31,376 nucleotides of DNA, from positions 1 to 31,376 of the forward strand of contig JADNYJ010000374.1 of assembly GCA_015501075.1 (NCBI GenBank). The letters run 5' to 3'. The notes under the pieces are model-generated. The model worked only from the letters and a program-made list of their open reading frames with translations. It did not search any database and had not been told where the DNA came from. Positions 29,365 to 31,376 of the stretch are shown here, one piece after another. The stretch's first letter is position 1. Every line of letters begins with the position of its first letter. The stretch is from Gymnopilus junonius (taxonomy: Eukaryota > Basidiomycota > Agaricomycetes > Agaricales > Galerinaceae). The position numbers were made by a program, and so were the translations under genes.

Positions 29365-30335
29365 TTATTTACGCTGCTTCGCCAGTTGGGCCTGCCGTTT
29401 CACCTCGGCTTCCTGAGCTTTGGCTGTCAAGGGCGGGTAGGGTATTGTGAGTAAAGCTGGTTGAAAGGGTGAGGCGGAGAAGAGGGGGCTTACCTTCTGC
29501 TTCCGCCTTCCTCTTGGCTTGCGCAGCCTCACGTTCAGCACGGATCTTGGCGAGACGAGAAAGGTCTGCCTTGGCCTCATCCGTCTTTCCTTGCATGTGA
29601 AGCTGTACAACAATTTTTTTTGGTTAAAGATGTTGACAAGATGAAAGAACGATAAGGACCAACCTTCCAGTAACGATCCTTGGCATCTTGCTTCTCTTTC
29701 TGCTCTCTGGCAAAAAGGGATAAGAAGTTAACGACGATACGTCGCAAATAAAAAGAACACACCTTTCACGCCTAGAAAGCTCTCTAGGCTCGTTGAGATC
29801 AGAGATATTCATCTTCTTCTGAACATGGTTGGGATTGATCAGATCAGGATCGTCGTCTTCATCGTCCCCATCTTCCTTCTTCTGCTTGGCAGCGGCCTCT
29901 TTCTTCTTCATCTCCTTCTTTTCAGCGCGCGTCAGCTGGGGCTTGTCCTCTCCTTCGGACGAATCTTCTTCGGACTCTTCTTCCTCCTCTTCAGATTCTT
30001 CTTCTTTCTCTGAGCTGTCCTCTTCTTCTTCACTATAAAGAAAGAAAAATGTGTGATCAGAGGTCCGATCGCACTACAGCTTGTGGCACGAGATAAGATG
30101 GACAAGTTGCTCACCCCCGAATTTTGGCTTGTTCAGCGCTGTCGAGGTTCATATTTCGGCTGGAATAATAATTGTGAGGTAGGATCTATGGGAAGATGAA
30201 CTGTACACACCTGAATTGACGGCCTCCACCGCGTTTCTGTTTGTATTTACCTAGTGAACAAATTCAATCAGATTGGCTGCTCTTTGAGAAGTGTCGTATA
30301 GAGATTCAGCTAAGCATACCTGTGCCGCGTACCAT
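29365..30335 (-). CDS. PDAP1/HASPP28-family phosphoprotein
   Basis: A conserved eukaryotic casein-kinase-substrate phosphoprotein (PDGF-associated protein 1 family) whose molecular role is poorly defined. Minus-strand exons begin MVRGTG (start 30335), then KYKQKRGGGRQFSRNMNLDSAEQAK, a long Ser/Glu acidic block (30040-29930), a basic KKEMKKKEAAAKQKK stretch, an acidic DGDDEDDDPDLINPNHVQKK stretch, and the family signature NEPRELSRREREQKEKQDAK followed by DRYWKLHMQGKTDEAKADL, LAKIRAEREAAQAKRKAEAE and QAQLAKQRK at the end (stop 29365). About seven exons are separated by short introns. It shares a 172-bp divergent promoter with NDUFA6. Confidence 0.9.
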
Positions 30336-30507
30336 GATGAAGAAACAAGTTTATTGAGATAGAACGGTGAAATGGAGGGGCAAACTGCTGTTGAGGGGAG
30401 AGAGATAACCGCCTGAAGAGTCATAAATAGGCCATTGGCGGAGTTTGAATCTCCCGCATCCGTAAACCGAGTCCCTCCTGGTCACTGTTGACCTCATTGA
30501 AACCAAA
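30336..30507. promoter_or_regulatory. Short divergent promoter of the PDAP1-like and NDUFA6 genes
   Basis: Only 172 bp separate two opposite start codons, so regulatory sequence is probably shared. No TATA box is clear. Confidence 0.55.
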
Positions 30508-31020
30508 ATGACAACAATACCCGCCCGTCTGGCGACTCTGGCTCAGAGGTCGTCAAGCCCACAGGAATCCAGGAAGCGGGTCGTCAGGCTGTACAGAGAG
30601 TGGTATCGCTCCGTATGTGTTCTTTCCCTGTCAATCCTCGGAAGGAAACTTACCAACAGACCAACCAACAGGCTCCAGAAATTTGCGCAATCTATGCTCT
30701 ACCAGTATCGCCTGATTATGTACGACACGCCATCCGACAACGGTTTGAGCAGAACCGACATGTCTTGGATCAGCGCGTGATTGACACACTGCTGCTCAAA
30801 GGCTTGCAGGAGTACCAAGAGACAATGAACAGCTGGAAGCAATATGACCACGTTATGGGGATCTTGTTGACTGACATCAACAAGCCACAGAAGACCTTTT
30901 TGCAGAAATTCTATGAAGGTGAGTTTTATACGTATTTTAGTGATTACATCTTCTTATCCAATGTCGGTTTTTACAGGCAAAGATGAGCAAGCTGTCATCC
31001 CAGCAGCTACTGGTGTTTAG
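30508..31020 (+). CDS. NDUFA6: Complex I LYR subunit NDUFA6 (14.8 kDa type)
   Basis: An accessory subunit of mitochondrial NADH:ubiquinone oxidoreductase on the matrix side, where it binds the mitochondrial acyl carrier protein through its LYR motif. Three exons (30508-30612, 30672-30918, 30977-31020) give 396 nt and 131 residues, the usual size. The sequence VVRLYREWYRSAPEICAIYA holds the LYR triplet at residues 28-30. The family blocks RQRFEQNRHVLDQRVIDTLL, LKGLQEYQETMNSWKQYDHV and INKPQKTFLQKFYEGKDE follow. Introns are 59 and 58 nt with GT-AG ends. Confidence 0.95.
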
Positions 31021-31181
31021 AGTTAGACGAAGATCCACCAGCAATATATTATATTCAAATATTTTTTATTCCATTTGGAATCTTGAGTATCGATCTGTGT
31101 CCACTATTAGTGGCCTATTGGAGTATGTATTGTAATCTATGCACATGTTGACCTCTTCTCTAGGCATGATTTACACGATAA
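31021..31181. other. Convergent 3' gap at the right end
   Basis: An AT-rich stretch between the NDUFA6 stop and the end of the minus-strand partial gene, with no gene of its own. Confidence 0.4.
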
Positions 31182-31376
31182 TCACATCATTGTATGTCGC
31201 AATATCCTGTAATTAACCATGTTAATCCATCTTTCTTCTAGTTTCGTATGCAGCACGTACAAGTTGACAAACAATGCAGCAAACACCAATATATCCCAAT
31301 ACACCCATTTGCGTCGCTGAGAATACCAAGTCGACATAGCTCGCAAGAGGACCTTGAAGCGCATGCATCGACGACG
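31182..31376 (-). CDS. C-terminal part of a membrane protein running off the window
   Basis: A minus-strand frame open to the right edge, with its stop at 31182. The visible part is basic (MRFKVLLRAMSTWYSQRRKW), then has one likely membrane helix (VYWDILVFAALFVNLYVLH), then a short charged tail. This could be the tail anchor of a larger protein. The family is not recognised and the 5' part lies outside the window. Confidence 0.5.
   Translation of the reverse strand, partial: RRRCMRFKVLLRAMSTWYSQRRKWVYWDILVFAALFVNLYVLHTKLEERWINMVNYRILRHTMM

Noticed and set aside
1..31376. CRISPR arrays, operons, riboswitches, or a secondary-metabolite cluster
   Set aside because: The window is eukaryotic with intron-split genes. 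There are no spaced repeats and no backbone biosynthetic enzyme, and the single hydrolase is not enough to call a cluster.

Overview
This window reads as nuclear DNA of a mushroom-forming basidiomycete (Agaricomycetes). Genes are split by many very short GT-AG introns (mostly 35-70 nt), lie on both strands, and include families typical of that class: a long F-box protein, a multi-exon hAT transposase, a lineage-type 7-TM membrane protein and a small secreted orphan. No prokaryotic, organellar or viral gene was seen.

Layout. (1) 1-5846: an F-box gene cut by an almost complete 3.9 kb hAT transposon (1756-5642) with 21-bp inverted ends, a near-perfect 8-bp target duplication and a transposase that carries an in-frame stop. 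Removing the element and one duplication copy rejoins the F-box reading frame exactly. (2) 6525-17463: a gene-dense, mostly conserved block: DHHC palmitoyltransferase (-), a 181-bp Tc1/mariner-type MITE in its promoter, a large intronless PPR-like protein (-), an SR splicing factor (+), a RING-CH membrane ubiquitin ligase (-) and the mitochondrial ADP/ATP carrier (+). The DHHC and RING-CH genes each need reading-frame shifts that no obvious intron explains. (3) 17464-21541: about 4 kb without a convincing host gene, holding a 958-bp non-autonomous hAT-type element with a perfect 8-bp duplication (ACGGAATC) and a decayed, unidentified coding remnant. (4) 21542-27034: accessory genes: a 7-TM membrane protein, a secreted small protein of unknown family behind a clear TATA box, and an alpha/beta hydrolase of the HSL/fold-3 type. 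(5) 27035-29364: 2.3 kb with only broken reading frames. (6) 29365-31376: a PDAP1/HASPP28-type phosphoprotein and NDUFA6 (complex I LYR subunit) share a 172-bp divergent promoter, and the C-terminus of a further minus-strand gene runs off the right edge.

The genes do not form one pathway. Two are mitochondrial energy genes (ADP/ATP carrier, NDUFA6) and the PPR protein is probably mitochondrial. I find no convincing new multi-gene system. The most noteworthy items are the three DNA transposons with readable target-site scars, the frame lesions in the DHHC and RING-CH genes, a GC-AG intron in the ADP/ATP carrier, the unusually long intron in the SR gene, and the secreted orphan whose last intron begins inside an in-frame stop codon.
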